Assembly (NCBI RefSeq): GCF_037201965.1
Contig: NZ_CP147519.1
Span: forward strand, 62,001 to 126,000
Source of the DNA: Spirosoma sp. SC4-14
Lineage (GTDB): Bacteria; Bacteroidota; Bacteroidia; Cytophagales; Spirosomataceae
Length of the DNA: 64,000 bases
Direction: 5' to 3'
Shown here: piece after piece, positions 1 to 8,234 of the stretch
Position numbering within the stretch: position 1 is the stretch's first letter
How the letters are laid out: every line of letters begins with the position of its first letter
Notes under the pieces: model-generated
Told to the model about the DNA's origin: nothing
The model's input: the letters and a program-made list of their open reading frames with translations, nothing else
Databases searched by the model: none
Position numbers and translations under genes: made by a program

Positions 1-1049
1 GTCTGGCCTGGATAGGGTATATTCTGTTTCAGGTGCTGGCGCTGGATAAGTTTGAGCATCGGTATGTAGCCAATCTGCTGTCGGCACTCGCTCAACTGCC
101 CGCTCAACTGCTCTTTACCTATACTACCCTGTACTGGCTTATCCCGATTTATCTGTTAACCGGACGCTATAAGCGGTTTAGTCTGCTCACCCTTACGGCG
201 TTGGTTATCGGAGGCATTCTGTACTGGGAGGGGTCTTATTACCTGTACCTGGTTCCGTTTGAACCCCAACGAGCGGCCCAGGAATCGCCCTGGGATTGGG
301 GGTGGTTCCTCTTGTGCGCTTTTTATCTATTATCGACCTGTAGTATTCTGATTGGGTTCCAGATGATTCGGTACGGGTTTGGTCAGCAGCAACTCAATCA
401 GCAGCTCATTATCGCCAATCAGCGTATTGAATTAAAATCGCTGAAAGATCAGATAAATCCGCACTTTCTCTTCAATACGCTCAACAATTTGTACGGCCTG
501 ACGCGACAGGACCCCGAAAAGGCTGGCGAGGTGGTTTTGCGGCTTTCGCGACTGATGCAGTATATGTTGTATGAGAGCAACATGGCGCTGGTTCCCCTAC
601 GGAACGAAATCGATTACTTGGAGAATTACCTGGCGCTGGAACGGATTCGCTATGGCGACCGGCTACAGCTTTCCTGGCAGGTCAGTGGCGATACCGATCA
701 GCCCTATATTGCCCCCTTACTGCTGCTACCCTTTGTGGAAAACGCCTTCAAACATGGCATCAGCCGCCAGCTGGACCAGGCCTGGCTTCAGCTCCAACTG
801 AATGTTAAGCCTGATGAACTCGTGTTTAAAGTGGAAAATAGTAAACCAGAATTAGCTGCTGATGAATCCGCTACGGGTATAGGCTTACCCAATATCGCGA
901 AGCGTTTACAACTGATTTATCCCGGTCGTCATCAGCTTCGGCACCGAAGTGGGGTGGGCACGTATTTGGTAACGCTCAAACTGGATCTGGTTCGTAGTGA
1001 TTTTAGCCCTGTACATACCCATGAAAATCAAGTGCCTGCTGGTCGATGA
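1..1049 (+). CDS. LytS/YehU-type sensor histidine kinase, 5' end outside window
   Basis: Membrane sensor kinase of the His_kinase (LytS/YehU) family, expected to phosphorylate the LytTR regulator encoded directly downstream. The frame is open to the left edge of the window, so the start is missing; the GTG at 33 is probably internal. Counting from that GTG, hydrophobic helices lie at about 10-40, 50-75 and 90-112, followed by a short linker and the NPHFLFN motif with the phospho-accepting His at about residue 144. The ATP-binding domain shows the N box (PFVENAFKHG) and a glycine box (GIGLPNIAKRL). The last 29 bases overlap the next gene, indicating translational coupling. The signal sensed cannot be read from the sequence. 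Confidence 0.93.
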   Translation, partial: LAWIGYILFQVLALDKFEHRYVANLLSALAQLPAQLLFTYTTLYWLIPIYLLTGRYKRFSLLTLTALVIGGILYWEGSYYLYLVPFEPQRAAQESPWDWGWFLLCAFYLLSTCSILIGFQMIRYGFGQQQLNQQLIIANQRIELKSLKDQINPHFLFNTLNNLYGLTRQDPEKAGEVVLRLSRLMQYMLYESNMALVPLRNEIDYLENYLALERIRYGDRLQLSWQVSGDTDQPYIAPLLLLPFVENAFKHGISRQLDQAWLQLQLNVKPDELVFKVENSKPELAADESATGIGLPNIAKRLQLIYPGRHQLRHRSGVGTYLVTLKLDLVRSDFSPVHTHENQVPAGR

Positions 1050-1752
1050 TGAACCCATTGCGCTGAATGTACTGTCGGCCTACATTCAGCAGGTGGATAG
1101 CCTGGAACTGATGGGCCAATGTCGTTCGGGAGTGGAAGCGTTTACGCTGCTCCAGCATAAACCCGTGGATTTGCTCTTTCTGGACATCCAGATGCCACAA
1201 CTGTCCGGGCTGGCTTTACTGCGCTCGCTGACCAACCCGCCCAAAACTATCATTACGTCGGCTTACCGGGAATTTGCTCTGGAAGGCTATGAACTCGATG
1301 TGCTGGATTACCTGATTAAACCCATTGCGTTTGATCGGTTCATGAAAGCAGTGGGGAAGGCCTTTGCCCATAAGCACACCGCCTTGCCTTCCCTCCCGGT
1401 AGGGGCAGATGAACCATTTCTGTTTGTGAAAGAAGATCGTCAATTAATCCGGCTTGTTCTGAGTGATATCTGTTGGCTGGAGAGTAAGCGGGATTATGTA
1501 AAAATCATGACTACCGGTCGGGAGGTGATCACCCGTCAGACGCTGGGGTATTATGATGAGTTACTCCCTACGGAACAATTCCTGCGGATTCACCGCTCCT
1601 TTATGGTAGCGAAGGCGAAGATCGATTCCCTGACAGAAACGCAACTTAGGGTTTCGGGCCATTCGCTACCTATTGGCCGGAACTATAAATCGGCCGTGTG
1701 GGAGCAGCTACAAATCCGGAATCTGATTCGGTCAACTGGTCAGGGATCATAA
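1021..1752 (+). CDS. LytTR-family response regulator
   Basis: Cytoplasmic DNA-binding response regulator of the AlgR/LytR type, 243 residues. The receiver domain has the acidic pair in LLVDDEP, the phospho-acceptor Asp55 (LFLDIQMP) and Lys100 (YLIKP). A LytTR DNA-binding domain follows from about residue 135 (FVKEDRQLIRL, CWLESKRDYVKI, FLRIHRSFMV). The ATG at 1021 was preferred over an in-frame GTG at 997 because the receiver domain starts exactly at MKIKCLLVDDEP. It overlaps the kinase gene by 29 bases, so the two form one operon. Its targets are not evident in the window. Confidence 0.95.
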   Translation: MKIKCLLVDDEPIALNVLSAYIQQVDSLELMGQCRSGVEAFTLLQHKPVDLLFLDIQMPQLSGLALLRSLTNPPKTIITSAYREFALEGYELDVLDYLIKPIAFDRFMKAVGKAFAHKHTALPSLPVGADEPFLFVKEDRQLIRLVLSDICWLESKRDYVKIMTTGREVITRQTLGYYDELLPTEQFLRIHRSFMVAKAKIDSLTETQLRVSGHSLPIGRNYKSAVWEQLQIRNLIRSTGQGS

Positions 1753-1826
1753 CCCTTTTGACTAGCATATGCCCTGCTGTGTTCGTAGTTAAAAAGCCGT
1801 TTATTCGTGGATTGGCTAAAGAATAC

Positions 1827-2450
1827 TTAATGGCAGGTATCGATTACCAGATCAACCCGCCGATTCTTTTGGCGACCAACTGGATCGTCGGAACCGTCAG
1901 GCTTTTTGTTGGCGGCAACAGGGCGTGTTTCTCCGTACCCTTTAATGGCACTGCCTGGTGGTAAGCTCTGATGGGTAGCTAACCAGTCAGATACAGCTTG
2001 GGCGCGTTTACGACTTAATGCCATATTATAATCAGACGAGCCAATGGCGTCCGTGTGCCCTTCAATCAGCAAGACATGTTTACCTTCCCTGGCAAGAAGG
2101 GGTATCAGTGCTTGTAGCGTTTCTTCGGCCTGTGAGCTTAACGTAGCCTGATCGAAATCAAATAAGGCGTCGGCAACCAGGGATAGTCGATGCAAGCATG
2201 TTTTATCGTCAACTCGGATCGCCTGGATGCCCCGAGGTACCTGAATCTCGCCTGGTTTTTGCCAATTTCCTTTGGGTTGTTGAATTTCACCCGGCTTCTG
2301 CCAGTTGCCTTTAGGCTGTTGAATTTCACCCGGCTTTTTGATAGATGCCTGCGCATTGACGATTACAGCATTGAGCCAGCCAAGGCAACACCAAACGAGC
2401 AATAGTCGCCCAGTTGTTCTGAGAATACAGATACGTGACGATAATTTCAT
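1827..2450 (-). CDS. OmpA-family peptidoglycan-binding protein with N-terminal 13-residue repeats
   Basis: Exported envelope protein of 207 residues. It has a signal peptide (about residues 1-34, hydrophobic LLLVWCCLGWLNAVIV, cleavage near NAQA), then a low-complexity segment of two perfect KPGEIQQPKGNWQ repeats plus a partial third (about 39-74), then an OmpA C-terminal domain (about 85-205). That domain shows LFDFDQATL, IEGHTDAIGSSDYN, LSRKRAQAVSDWL and the GYGE and NRRVDLVI motifs typical of meso-diaminopimelate binding. There is no beta-barrel, so it probably links a periplasmic or outer-membrane partner to the cell wall. An ATG 18 codons further upstream (2504) is possible, but the signal peptide begins at 2450. 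It is convergent with the LytTR gene. Confidence 0.9.
   Translation of the reverse strand: MKLSSRICILRTTGRLLLVWCCLGWLNAVIVNAQASIKKPGEIQQPKGNWQKPGEIQQPKGNWQKPGEIQVPRGIQAIRVDDKTCLHRLSLVADALFDFDQATLSSQAEETLQALIPLLAREGKHVLLIEGHTDAIGSSDYNMALSRKRAQAVSDWLATHQSLPPGSAIKGYGETRPVAANKKPDGSDDPVGRQKNRRVDLVIDTCH
2229..2336 (-). repeat. 39-bp in-frame tandem repeat inside the OmpA-like gene
   Basis: Two full copies and one partial copy of a 39-bp unit encode KPGEIQQPKGNWQ twice and then KPGEIQVPRG. The first two protein copies are identical. Such coding repeats can change copy number by slippage without breaking the frame. Confidence 0.9.
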
Positions 2451-2496
2451 GGTCTTATCCAATCGATAGGTGGTATAGACTGGCGGATCGGTATTT

Positions 2497-2533
2497 GTTT
2501 GCAAAACTCAAAGAAGACCAGAGTTTTGCAAAC
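2497..2533. promoter_or_regulatory. 13-bp perfect inverted repeat upstream of the OmpA-like gene
   Basis: The arm GTTTGCAAAACTC (2497-2509) is matched perfectly by its reverse complement at 2521-2533, with an 11-base spacer. It lies 47-83 bases upstream of the ATG at 2450, a position suited to an operator or a leader hairpin. No regulator can be assigned. Confidence 0.45.
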
Positions 2534-3350
2534 TCATTTCGTAAACGGTAATTAGTAACGAATTTGATCCTATTTCGATACGTGAAGAAACCAGTGTGTG
2601 CAACTTAAAGAAACAGAACATTCTCTCGAAGATAAATTATGTCTTGTCTTAATGGAATCGGACGTTTTCGTGAACGATTTTGATTGAAGACGCTATCAAA
2701 GTAAGCTATTCACCTATAGGATGTTATACAGAGTAAAGCTAATTTTATATACCCTTTTATTGCACGAAAATCTCGATGATTCCAAAAGTGATAATTCGCT
2801 GTTTGCTGCAGCATAATAAGACGTCTTATGAATAGAGCGTATTTTTTAGAATATGCTTTTAGACTACTAGCCTAAATTAGTAATAGCTGTTTACACTAAC
2901 CCGTAACCTATACAATGGTCCTACCGATTGATTCTGGGCAGTTTCAATCAAAGGAAGGATTGGTAAGGTTAATCGGAGGACTGATTGCCCAACACACCAG
3001 TTCAATAGGCCGCTAATTCAAGTCCCACAAGCCGAGGTCAGATGTTCGACAGTAAGCCATTGCCCTAAGTAGTATGCCCGCCCAGAAACGGCAACGCCCC
3101 AGGCGGGTATCTCGTCTTAACCCCAGATATCGTGTCAACATTCGGTTGAAGTTCTTGTTGCGAATGCATTGCCTACCTTGCTTCTGCCCCCTTTTGTCTG
3201 ATTCTGGCAAAAGGGCAACGCTTTTTGCACTTTTCACCTATGGGCCGACCGCAATATGGTTCGCATCGCACATCTTTACTCGAATAACAATCCCGTTGAC
3301 TGTGTTGTAGTGAACGGGTAAACGTAGCAAAAATAGGATTACGACTGAGT
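2534..3350. other. Long intergenic stretch without a recognisable gene
   Basis: About 800 bases, AT-rich up to about 2960. No frame here has a recognisable domain or a start with supporting context; two short overlapping open frames around 3010-3310 look like chance frames. A motif at 2665-2681 (TTTTCGTGAACGATTTT) recurs in similar form at 32813-32829. The stretch may be decayed DNA. Confidence 0.5.
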
Positions 3351-4364
3351 ATGTTTAGCCCCATAACATTGATTCGCTATCAATGGATTAGTGTGGCAGT
3401 GACCCTGCTGGGTGGCTGCCGCACTGATCCTACAACGCCTTCGTCGGTAACCAGTACGACGGTTACTGCCCCGATTAGCTCATCTACTTCGACCGCTATT
3501 CCGACCGATACGTTACGGTGGGTCAGCTACACGGCCAACGATGCTCCCAGCGATACGACCCTGTTTGGGCAGCCCCAACGGGTGGGTACACTGACCGATC
3601 CGGGCTTGATCGAAGCGTCTGGATTAGCTCCCAGCCGCCGGAATTCTGGCTATTTATGGACTGAAGAAGATTCGGGCAATCCCAACCAGATTCAATTGCT
3701 CAGACGTGATGGAAGCGTAGCCGCCCGCTACACGATTGAGGGGGCGACCAACCGCGACTGGGAAGACCTGGTCGTCGGGCCGGGACCCGTAGCGGGTGAA
3801 TCGTATATATACCTGGCCGACATCGGTGACAACAAGCTGCGTTACTCCGAAAAGATCATCTACCGATTTCCTGAGCCTTCTATTTCCGGGCAGACTTTAC
3901 CTTACACTGGCTTGGTCACTAATGCCGAAGCCATCCGGCTGACGTTGCCCGACGGCCCGCAAAATGCCGAAGCGATTCTGCTTGACCCCTCGACACGAGA
4001 CCTTTACATCCTCTCTAAAGGCGACCGTTCGCAGCTCTACCAGGCTACCTTTCCGCAGTCGTTGACGCAATCCACACCGATAACTCGCCTGCTAGCGATA
4101 CCCTTTGATAAAGTTACTTCAGCGGGGATTTCGCCTGATAGTCGAGAAATTCTGGTTCGCACCTACGGTCAGCTATTCTACTATCCGCGCCGAACGGGGG
4201 AATCGATTCCAGACGCCTTTAAACGAACACCTCGACGGCTCCCCCTTGCCAACGAACCTCAGGGCGAAGCTGTGGGGTGGGCCATCGACGGTTCGGGCTA
4301 CTACACCACCAGTGAAAAACCCGACGCTAGCCCACAAGCCATTTATTGGTATCCGCGTAAGTAA
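3351..4364 (+). CDS. Predicted beta-propeller lipoprotein of unknown function
   Basis: A 337-residue predicted lipoprotein: hydrophobic N-terminus ending in the lipobox-like LLGGC (Cys at about residue 23), then a Ser/Thr-rich linker (to about 52). The remainder contains repeated strand patterns such as GLIEASGLAPSRRN, LWTEEDSGNP, IYLADIGDNK, AEAILLDPSTRDLYILSKGD and AGISPDSREILVRTYG. These resemble blades of an extracytoplasmic beta-propeller of the kind annotated as PE-PGRS-like or SdiA-regulated-like. No catalytic motif is visible. It stands alone, so context does not help; a signal-sensing or ligand-binding role is only a guess. Confidence 0.75.
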   Translation: MFSPITLIRYQWISVAVTLLGGCRTDPTTPSSVTSTTVTAPISSSTSTAIPTDTLRWVSYTANDAPSDTTLFGQPQRVGTLTDPGLIEASGLAPSRRNSGYLWTEEDSGNPNQIQLLRRDGSVAARYTIEGATNRDWEDLVVGPGPVAGESYIYLADIGDNKLRYSEKIIYRFPEPSISGQTLPYTGLVTNAEAIRLTLPDGPQNAEAILLDPSTRDLYILSKGDRSQLYQATFPQSLTQSTPITRLLAIPFDKVTSAGISPDSREILVRTYGQLFYYPRRTGESIPDAFKRTPRRLPLANEPQGEAVGWAIDGSGYYTTSEKPDASPQAIYWYPRK

Positions 4365-4664
4365 ACCGGTTAGCCCTGCGCACCTCACTTGCCGTGAGTC
4401 AATTTTTGTATGGCGACAGGCCTGCTTCTAATGGACGGTCAGCTGATGCAGGCAAATTTATACATTAGGGCTCTAAAGAATTAGTTGGCATCTGTTTATC
4501 CGGTAGTTAAAAATAGCTTATAAAAAGGAAGCCCTTCTTGATAGAATAAATGGCTCCTCATGATTAGCTAGAAACGCAACTAATTCTGACAAATGTCTAA
4601 TACCCTTTTTAGTAACTGACTGATCACTATATGAAGCCGATTATCTGTTTACAATTCAAATACT
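4365..4664. other. Intergenic region upstream of the orphan kinase
   Basis: Three hundred bases with no supportable gene. The last 150 bases are AT-rich and presumably carry the promoter of the kinase gene, but no confident -33/-7 pair was found. No trace of a response-regulator gene is seen here, which matters because the following kinase lacks a partner. Confidence 0.5.
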
Positions 4665-5957
4665 ATGAGTTTATTTAACAAAACGGCCCAGTACCTTTTG
4701 CTAACTGCTCTGATCATTGCACTGGTTGGGTCGGTGGGATTTTACACCCTCATTCACCGGAAAATTCGCCACGAAGTGGATGAGATATTGACCAGCCAGG
4801 TTGAGCAGGCTCAACGTCGGCTTCAGAAACAGGATCCCGTGCGGCTTGGTGAGGGAGACGATAACCCGCATATTGAACCCGTCAATGAGCCAATCCGTTC
4901 TCAATTTAGTACCCAGCTGACCCTAGATTTTTTAGAACACAAAAGGCAGATTCCTATTCGGCAGTATCAGACATCTGTAGAGATTCGTGGGCAGCATTAT
5001 TTAGTAAGAGTTCGGCAACCCTATGATGAGTTTAATGAACTAGCAAGGGATTTGTCGATCTGGGTGATTATCGGCTTTTTGGCCCTAATGAGTTTGTCGG
5101 TCCTAATTGGGCTGGGCTTATCCAGCCGGTTATGGCGGCCTTTTTACTTAACGATCAAGCAGCTTGGCCAATTTAGGCTGGATCAGTCCGCCAATCCCCA
5201 GTTTCCCCAGGCTCGGGTTCGAGAATTCGATCTATTGAACCGGTCGTTAGGCGAATTAACCCAGAAACTACGGCAGCAATTTTCCTTGCAAAAACAATTT
5301 ACCGAAAATGCATCCCATGAATTGCAAACGCCTTTAGCCATCGCGTCAGCTGAACTGGATTTTTTACTCCAGTCACAACATCTGAGTGAGACTGACCATA
5401 CTCATCTTCAACGGGCAACGGATGCCTTGAGTCGACTCAGCCAGTTAAACCGATCGCTCTTACTGCTCACACAGGTAGACAATGATCAGTTTGCCGAAGA
5501 TGAGCTGGTGGATCTAGGTGATGTACTGACAACATACCTACTTGATTTTGAGCCATTTTTCGATCATAAGCAATTTGTGGTTACGCTGGATATCCAACCA
5601 GGTGTTCAACTTCAGATGAATCGCCAATTGGTTGGTGTGTTGCTGACCAATCTGTTAAAAAATACGGCCCGTCATTGTAAGACGGGTGGGCAAGTTTCGA
5701 TTTCGCTAACGACAACTTCACTAACGATTCGCAATTCAGGAGAGCCGCTTCCTTTTGCTCAAAGTCAGTTATTTAATCGATTTGTCAAGGATCCGGCCAG
5801 GCCCGATTCCATTGGATTAGGATTGGCTCTGATCAAGCAGATCTGTGATCGGTACGGATTGCCCTTGACTTATCAATATGACTCAGCTCATCAGGAGCAT
5901 GCCTTCCAGATCGAATTCAAGGCTATTCAAGCCAATAACTTCAAATTTGCTTCATAA
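4665..5957 (+). CDS. Sensor histidine kinase (HisKA/HATPase_c), orphan
   Basis: Inner-membrane sensor kinase of 430 residues. It has a transmembrane helix at about 10-30, a short extracytoplasmic region, a second helix at about 131-153, a linker, the HisKA H box FTENASHELQTP (His218), an N box (NLLKNTARHC) and a G box (SIGLGLALIKQIC). It is clearly paralogous to the kinase at 28224-29489: same length class, same helix positions, and the shared pattern QKQFT(E/D)NASHE(L/M)QTPL. That paralogue has its OmpR-type regulator next to it; this one has none on either side. It may use the regulator at 27547 or one outside the window. The TonB receptor gene starts 35 bases after its stop codon. Confidence 0.93.
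   Translation: MSLFNKTAQYLLLTALIIALVGSVGFYTLIHRKIRHEVDEILTSQVEQAQRRLQKQDPVRLGEGDDNPHIEPVNEPIRSQFSTQLTLDFLEHKRQIPIRQYQTSVEIRGQHYLVRVRQPYDEFNELARDLSIWVIIGFLALMSLSVLIGLGLSSRLWRPFYLTIKQLGQFRLDQSANPQFPQARVREFDLLNRSLGELTQKLRQQFSLQKQFTENASHELQTPLAIASAELDFLLQSQHLSETDHTHLQRATDALSRLSQLNRSLLLLTQVDNDQFAEDELVDLGDVLTTYLLDFEPFFDHKQFVVTLDIQPGVQLQMNRQLVGVLLTNLLKNTARHCKTGGQVSISLTTTSLTIRNSGEPLPFAQSQLFNRFVKDPARPDSIGLGLALIKQICDRYGLPLTYQYDSAHQEHAFQIEFKAIQANNFKFAS
5939..5954 (+). promoter_or_regulatory. CTTCA-N6-CTTCA box upstream of the TonB receptor
   Basis: CTTCAAATTTGCTTCA covers the last codons of the kinase gene and ends 38 bases before the TonB-receptor ATG. The direct repeat with an 11-base period matches the usual geometry of OmpR-family regulator sites. 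The same element occurs upstream of four other genes in the window. Confidence 0.55.
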
Positions 5958-5992
5958 TTCATGGCGATACTTGTCGATAGATAGTGTTCCCG

Positions 5993-8194
5993 ATGAAACA
6001 ACTTATTTTTTTTAGCTGGCTGATGATCACAGCTGCACCGGCATTTAGCCAGTCTTCCCGAATTATTCGGGTGCAAGATAGTACGACACATGAACCTATT
6101 ATTGGGGCCACGATTCGTACGCCATCCACTATAAAACCACTCATAGGAACGGTTACCGATGCAAAAGGTGTAGCCACGATGCCCAGCACGCCCGCGAGTG
6201 TTACCGCGCTGACGGTAAGTGCTGTTGGGTACGAAACGGAATCATTTCCGATTACTTCCGGTAGCGATACATTGGTTTTTCAATTACATAGCCAAGATGA
6301 ATCGCTGGATGAAGTGACCGTTACCTCTACTCGAACGAATTCCCGCATTGAGGATTTGCCCATTAAAGTGGAAGTGCTGGGTCAGGAAGATATGGATGAA
6401 GAAAGTGCAGTCGTTCCCGGCAATGTAAGCAGTATTCTGGGCGATATTTCCATCATTCACGTTCAACGTACCTCGGCTGTCAATGGAAACCAGGCCATTC
6501 GTATGCAGGGACTCGACCCTAAATATACCCAGATTTTGCGTGATGGTCTACCGCTTTACGAAGGGTTTTCGGGGAACCTGGGCGTTTTGCAAATACCCCC
6601 GCTCGATTTAAAGCAAATTGAAGTCGTGAAAGGCTCGGTGTCAACGCTGTACGGCGGAGGAGCCATTGGGGGGATGATCAATATCGTTTCTAAATCGCCG
6701 ACATCGGAAACACCGGAATTTACAGCCCTGCTCAACCGGTCGAACCTGAAAGAAACGAACCTGAATGCCTACTATTCACAACGCTACGGCAAAACCGGCC
6801 TGACGCTCTTTACGGGATATACCAATCAACAGGCAGTGGATGTAACAGGTGACGGATTTACGGATAGCCCTGGCATCAAGCAATTTAATTTTCATCCTAA
6901 GTTTTTCTGGAATCCCACCGCTCATACGAAGCTGGACATTGGGTATGCGTTTACGACGGAAAATCGCACGGGTGGATACCTACCAGCACTTGAGGGGACG
7001 CAGCCTAATGCCTACAAAAACGTAACGGACTTACAGCGTCATACCGTCGATTTCAACGCCAGTCACAATACCTCGGAAGCGAATGCGCTGACATTAAAAG
7101 GAGCGGTTAGTACCTTTCACCGGCAAAATACGGATTATCAGAAACTATCTGACGGTCGGCAGTCGTCGATTTATCTGGAAGCCAATGACTTGGTACGATT
7201 TGGCAAGCACCAGCTGATCGCTGGGGCAAACCTGACGGTCGAAGCGTTTCGTAAGAACCCGGACAGTACTCGGCTGGTCGATTATACCTATAATACGATC
7301 GGTGGATTTGTGCAGGACGATTGGCAAGTTGGCCAGAAGGTTGCCTTACAAGCCGGGCTTCGATTTGACCGCCACAATACCTTCGGAAGTTTCTTTCTGC
7401 CTCGATTATCAGTAAAAATCAAACCCTCCGACCCCTTGACAGTGAGGCTGAGCGTAGGTACAGGCTACAAAACACCCAATTTGTTTGTTAACCAAACACC
7501 GGGTGCGTTAAACGTGAGTTTGATTTTCCCCCGTTTGCTGCCCATTGATGTCGCTACAGTAAAAGCCGAGCGGTCCGTCGGTACCAACATCGACATCGCC
7601 TATTCAAAAACTTTCGAGAGTGGTTTTTCGGTACAAGTGGATCAGGCATTTTATTACACTTACGTCAATTCGCCCGTAGTGTCAGCATTTTCCAGTTTGT
7701 CGAGTAACCTAGGAGCTTATACCCAGCTGATTAATGCCCCATACAATTTATACAGCCTTGGGACAGACACGTACGTTCGGCTTGAATATAAAGACTACGA
7801 ACTGTATTTCGGCTACAATCATACACTCGCCCGGCGGGATGGTCCAACGGATAATACGTACCTGCCGCTGGCTCCTCAGGACAAGTTTTCAACCACGCTG
7901 GCCTGGGAAAACGAACACTTCCGGTTTGGCATCGAGAGCAGTTACGTAGGCACGCAATACCTCTACAACAACCAGAAAGTGGCGAATTACTGGTTCTTTG
8001 CCGCAGCGGCTGAATACCATTACAATGATCACTGGCGGCTGGTCCTGAACGGCGAAAATATCTTCAATGTGAAACAGGCTAACTACGAAACGGTAGTGCT
8101 GGGTACTAATCCGACAGTACAACCCACCTTTCGTCCGGTCTGGGCACCACTCGAAGGTCGGATAGTGAATCTGGCGCTCAAGTTCACGTTATAA
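5993..8194 (+). CDS. TonB-dependent outer-membrane receptor
   Basis: Ligand-gated outer-membrane receptor of 733 residues. It has a signal peptide ending near AAPAFSQ (about residue 20), a carboxypeptidase-regulatory-like domain (about 23-100: DSTTHEPIIGATI, GTVTDAKGVATMP), a plug domain (about 105-230: DEVTVTSTRTNSRIEDLPIKVEV, IRMQGLDPKYTQILRDGLPLYEG, VVKGSVSTLYGGGAIGGMINIVSK) and a 22-strand-type barrel ending in the aromatic-rich LNLALKF-like terminus. The ATG at 5993 was chosen over a GTG at 5984 because the signal peptide begins there. The substrate is unknown; the size and plug resemble siderophore, metal or vitamin receptors more than SusC. A CTTCA box lies just upstream, and the gene ends at a strong terminator. 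Confidence 0.93.
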   Translation: MKQLIFFSWLMITAAPAFSQSSRIIRVQDSTTHEPIIGATIRTPSTIKPLIGTVTDAKGVATMPSTPASVTALTVSAVGYETESFPITSGSDTLVFQLHSQDESLDEVTVTSTRTNSRIEDLPIKVEVLGQEDMDEESAVVPGNVSSILGDISIIHVQRTSAVNGNQAIRMQGLDPKYTQILRDGLPLYEGFSGNLGVLQIPPLDLKQIEVVKGSVSTLYGGGAIGGMINIVSKSPTSETPEFTALLNRSNLKETNLNAYYSQRYGKTGLTLFTGYTNQQAVDVTGDGFTDSPGIKQFNFHPKFFWNPTAHTKLDIGYAFTTENRTGGYLPALEGTQPNAYKNVTDLQRHTVDFNASHNTSEANALTLKGAVSTFHRQNTDYQKLSDGRQSSIYLEANDLVRFGKHQLIAGANLTVEAFRKNPDSTRLVDYTYNTIGGFVQDDWQVGQKVALQAGLRFDRHNTFGSFFLPRLSVKIKPSDPLTVRLSVGTGYKTPNLFVNQTPGALNVSLIFPRLLPIDVATVKAERSVGTNIDIAYSKTFESGFSVQVDQAFYYTYVNSPVVSAFSSLSSNLGAYTQLINAPYNLYSLGTDTYVRLEYKDYELYFGYNHTLARRDGPTDNTYLPLAPQDKFSTTLAWENEHFRFGIESSYVGTQYLYNNQKVANYWFFAAAAEYHYNDHWRLVLNGENIFNVKQANYETVVLGTNPTVQPTFRPVWAPLEGRIVNLALKFTL

Positions 8195-8197
8195 GGC

Positions 8198-8234
8198 AAA
8201 CACCCATAAAGTCTCACCTTTTTGGGTGTTTTTT
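8198..8234. terminator. Intrinsic terminator between convergent genes
   Basis: AAACACCCA (8198-8206) pairs perfectly with TGGGTGTTT (8223-8231) and is followed by more Ts to 8234. It lies just after the TonB-receptor stop codon, and the T-run overlaps the stop codon of the convergent TSUP gene. Confidence 0.85.

Noticed and set aside
3013-3310. Overlapping opposed short frames in the gap before the lipoprotein gene, with Cys-rich pieces that faintly recall an IS1 InsA protein
   Set aside because: No frame gives a continuous zinc-finger-like pattern and no transposase tail follows; similarity was too weak to call.
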